From Mycolicibacterium aromaticivorans JS19b1 = JCM 16368 (GTDB lineage Bacteria; Actinomycetota; Actinomycetes; Mycobacteriales; Mycobacteriaceae): DNA of 64,000 nucleotides. Under the pieces are notes generated by a model. That model was not told the origin of the DNA. It did no database searches and worked only from the letters and a program-made list of their open reading frames with translations. Positions 62,204 to 64,000 of the stretch are shown one piece after another. Every line of letters starts with the position of its first letter. The first letter of the stretch is position 1. The stretch is taken from contig NZ_JALN02000001.1 in assembly GCF_000559085.1 (NCBI RefSeq), positions 3,100,001 to 3,164,000 on the forward strand, in the 5' to 3' direction. A program made the translations under genes and the position numbers.

Positions 62204-62242
62204 CCCTAGGGACCCCCTAATCCCCTACATAACTACCCCTGG
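62204..62242. promoter_or_regulatory. CCCCTAA-type boxes upstream of iniB
   Basis: CCCTAGGG (62204), CCCCTAA (62214), CCCCTAC (62222) and CCCCTGG (62236) form a cluster about 120-160 bases before the iniB start, after the terminator. The boxes match those at 61434-61473. Probable activator site and iniB promoter region. Confidence 0.55.
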
Positions 62243-62362
62243 CGGGCCCTAGTGGGGGCTTGGCGAAGACGGGTTTCGACCCCGTTTTCGCTCGACCGTG
62301 GCGTCCATAACGTGGTCTCCAGATCGCCGGAGTCACCGGCGAACACACCGAAAGGTCCGACC

Positions 62363-63346
62363 ATGCTCTCTCTCCTCGACTGGATCCTCGGCCTGTTCCG
62401 CAACGAGGACGCCGCACGTGCGTTCGTCGCCGCGCCGGAGCAGACCATGCGCGACGCCGGGTTCGCCGGTGTGTCCGCCGCGCAGGTTTCGACGCTGGCC
62501 GCCACCGCGGTTCCCGGCCTGGTGCTCGGCGACGGCGACCCGGTCGCCGGCCTGCAGCGCGCGGTATCAGACCAGTACGGCTTCGCGCCCGCCTACCAGC
62601 CGGTCTACGCGCCGTCACCGACCTTCGCGCCGCAGACCGACCTGGCCAGCCACAACGACACCTCGCTGCTGAGCCCGGACCAGAACGCCGGCGGCAACGC
62701 CCAGCAGGGTGGCTTCAACCTCGGCTTCGGCGACATCACCTTCGGCAACAAGACCACGAACACCGCCACCAATGGCGGGGTAGTGGTCGACGGCCACAAC
62801 AAGGGCGACATCGTCAGCGGAGACGGCGCGGTCCTGGGCAACGGCAACGACGTGAACAACGGGCAGGTGGTCGCCGGAACCGGCTCGAACGTCGCGATCG
62901 GCCACAGCAACATCCACGATGACGGCACCACCGCCACCGGCGGAAGCACCGTGATCAAGGACAACAGCGGCACGGTCCTGCACGACGTCGACGCCGGCGG
63001 TGGCAACGGCGGCGGAGCGTCGGCCGGCGGCAGCCTGATCGGCCTCGGCGGCGGGCACGCCTCCGGTGGCAACGCAGGCGGCGGCGGGATCACGATCGTC
63101 GACAACCACCCGTCGACCAACAGTGGCAATACGGCCGGCTCGCCGGTCAACACCGCGACCCACACCGCCACCACGGTGACCGACCACTCCGACAACTCGG
63201 TGCACCAGACGTACGACAGCTCGACACACGACTCGTCGAGCCACTCGCTGTTCGATGCGGGTCACGACACCACGCTGGTGAACAGTGGGCTCGACAACAG
63301 CCACGACATGGCGTTGGCGTCTGGCAACCACCTGCTGGGTTTGTAG
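62363..63346 (+). CDS. iniB: IniB, isoniazid/ethambutol-inducible cell-wall stress protein
   Basis: The 327-residue product starts at ATG after GAAAGG. The N-terminal domain (MLSLLDWILGLFRNEDAARA, VPGLVLGDGDPVAGLQRAV) matches IniB of M. tuberculosis. The rest is Gly/Asn/Asp/Thr/His-rich, with alternating strands (GVVVDGHNKGDIVSGDGAVL, GQVVAGTGSNVAIGHSNI) that look like a beta-solenoid rather than the long Gly-Ala repeats of the M. tuberculosis protein. The C-terminus has HDSSSHSLFDAGHD. It is induced by inhibitors of cell-wall synthesis and is co-transcribed with iniA. The function of IniB itself is unknown. Confidence 0.9.
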   Translation: MLSLLDWILGLFRNEDAARAFVAAPEQTMRDAGFAGVSAAQVSTLAATAVPGLVLGDGDPVAGLQRAVSDQYGFAPAYQPVYAPSPTFAPQTDLASHNDTSLLSPDQNAGGNAQQGGFNLGFGDITFGNKTTNTATNGGVVVDGHNKGDIVSGDGAVLGNGNDVNNGQVVAGTGSNVAIGHSNIHDDGTTATGGSTVIKDNSGTVLHDVDAGGGNGGGASAGGSLIGLGGGHASGGNAGGGGITIVDNHPSTNSGNTAGSPVNTATHTATTVTDHSDNSVHQTYDSSTHDSSSHSLFDAGHDTTLVNSGLDNSHDMALASGNHLLGL

Positions 63347-63432
63347 AGCAATCCGGCGACGGCGGGGACCTTCAGCAAGTCTGGAGGTTCCCGCCGCTTG
63401 CCTGCGCATACGGTGGACCACAGGGAGGACAC

Positions 63433-64000
63433 GTGACGCAACCACAGCAAGACCCGCGCCGGGTGAAGGTGATCGTCGAGCTGATCGATCACACCAGCGC
63501 GATCGCCGAACTCAATGACCGCGGCGATCTGGTTGCCCGGCTGGCGGTCGCCAAGGAGCGCATCACCGACCCGCAGATCCGGGTGGTCATCGCGGGTCAG
63601 CTCAAGCAGGGCAAGAGCCAGCTGCTGAACTCGCTGCTCAACATGCCGGTGGCCCGGGTCGGCGACGACGAGACCACCGCGCTGGTCACCGTGATCAGCT
63701 ACGCCGAGCAGCCGTCGGCCCGGTTGATCGTCTCGGTCGGCGAGGGTATGCCACCGCAGAGCATCGACATCCCGATCGACGACATCCGCCACGACCTGCG
63801 CCGCGCCCCGCAGGCGCAGGGCCGGGAGGTGTTGCGGGTCGAGGTCGGCGCACCAAGCCCTCTCCTGCAGGGCGGTCTGGCGTTCATCGACACCCCCGGT
63901 GTCGGCGGCCACGGCCAGCCGCACCTGTCGTCCACTCTGGGGCTGCTCCCGGATGCGGACGCGATGCTGATGATCAGCGACACCAGCCAGGAATTCACCG
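63433..64000 (+). CDS. iniA: IniA, dynamin-like GTPase (5' part only)
   Basis: The first 189 residues are visible; the window ends inside the GTPase domain. A GTG start follows AGGGAGGA. The G1 loop is GQLKQGKSQLL (residues 55-65), the G2 region DDETTALVT and the G3 motif FIDTPGVGG. IniA is a bacterial dynamin-like protein that acts on the membrane and supports tolerance to cell-wall drugs. It is downstream of iniB by 86 bases, and iniC would be expected next outside the window. Confidence 0.92.
   Translation, partial: MTQPQQDPRRVKVIVELIDHTSAIAELNDRGDLVARLAVAKERITDPQIRVVIAGQLKQGKSQLLNSLLNMPVARVGDDETTALVTVISYAEQPSARLIVSVGEGMPPQSIDIPIDDIRHDLRRAPQAQGREVLRVEVGAPSPLLQGGLAFIDTPGVGGHGQPHLSSTLGLLPDADAMLMISDTSQEFT

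Overview
The window is a high-G+C chromosomal segment of a Mycobacterium, most likely an environmental Mycolicibacterium-type species. The evidence is the gene content (iniB/iniA with the IniR-type regulator, an etfD-type iron-sulfur oxidoreductase, udgA, rmlA, dcd, tandem-domain fadE6, fadD2, TIGR00027 methyltransferase, mycothiol-dependent isomerase fold) and the order of these genes. From memory, that order follows M. tuberculosis H37Rv from about Rv0269c to Rv0342, with several insertions and deletions. No species call is possible from this sequence alone.

Layout. 1-8 kb: the end of a CopD-type membrane gene, a stand-alone LigD-type primase-polymerase, fadD2, a secreted DUF1214-like protein and fadE6. 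8-16 kb: an overlapping minus-strand operon (alpha/beta hydrolase, D-2-hydroxyacid dehydrogenase, MFS transporter), then a VOC protein, TetR, DUF2236 oxygenase, EthD-like protein and SAM methyltransferase. The ESX-3 locus that follows the methyltransferase homologue in M. tuberculosis is absent at this point. 16-21.4 kb: a second hydrolase, a GT39-like membrane glycosyltransferase, a trans-aconitate methyltransferase and two convergent PAP2 genes, one of them fused to a diacylglycerol kinase. 21.4-25.2 kb: a lower-G+C operon of three genes resembling ESX secretion-associated (Esp) proteins. 25-45 kb: cell-envelope, redox and regulatory genes, including an L,D-transpeptidase-like protein, poxB, a GH16 glucanase, a di-iron ferritin-like protein, a metallopeptidase lipoprotein, a DUF4393/DUF445 pair and three TetR regulators with visible operator-like inverted repeats, followed by a tRNA-Gly. 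45-64 kb: dcd, an actin-fold-like/Pro-rich membrane protein, udgA, rmlA, a YibE/F protein, an aspC-type aminotransferase, etfD behind a double dyad operator, then the cell-envelope stress block: iniR and an Hsp70-like partner on the minus strand facing an iniB-like gene, iniB and the start of iniA.

How the parts fit: fadD2, fadE6 and etfD serve fatty-acid activation, acyl-CoA dehydrogenation and electron transfer to the membrane. rmlA and udgA make nucleotide sugars for the cell wall. The ini block senses cell-wall stress. The least explained parts are the Esp-like operon, the CCCCTAA boxes shared by the two ini control regions, the DUF4393/DUF445 pair, and two proteins (45.5 kb and 59.5 kb) that join a cytosolic ATPase-like domain to an extracytoplasmic low-complexity tail.
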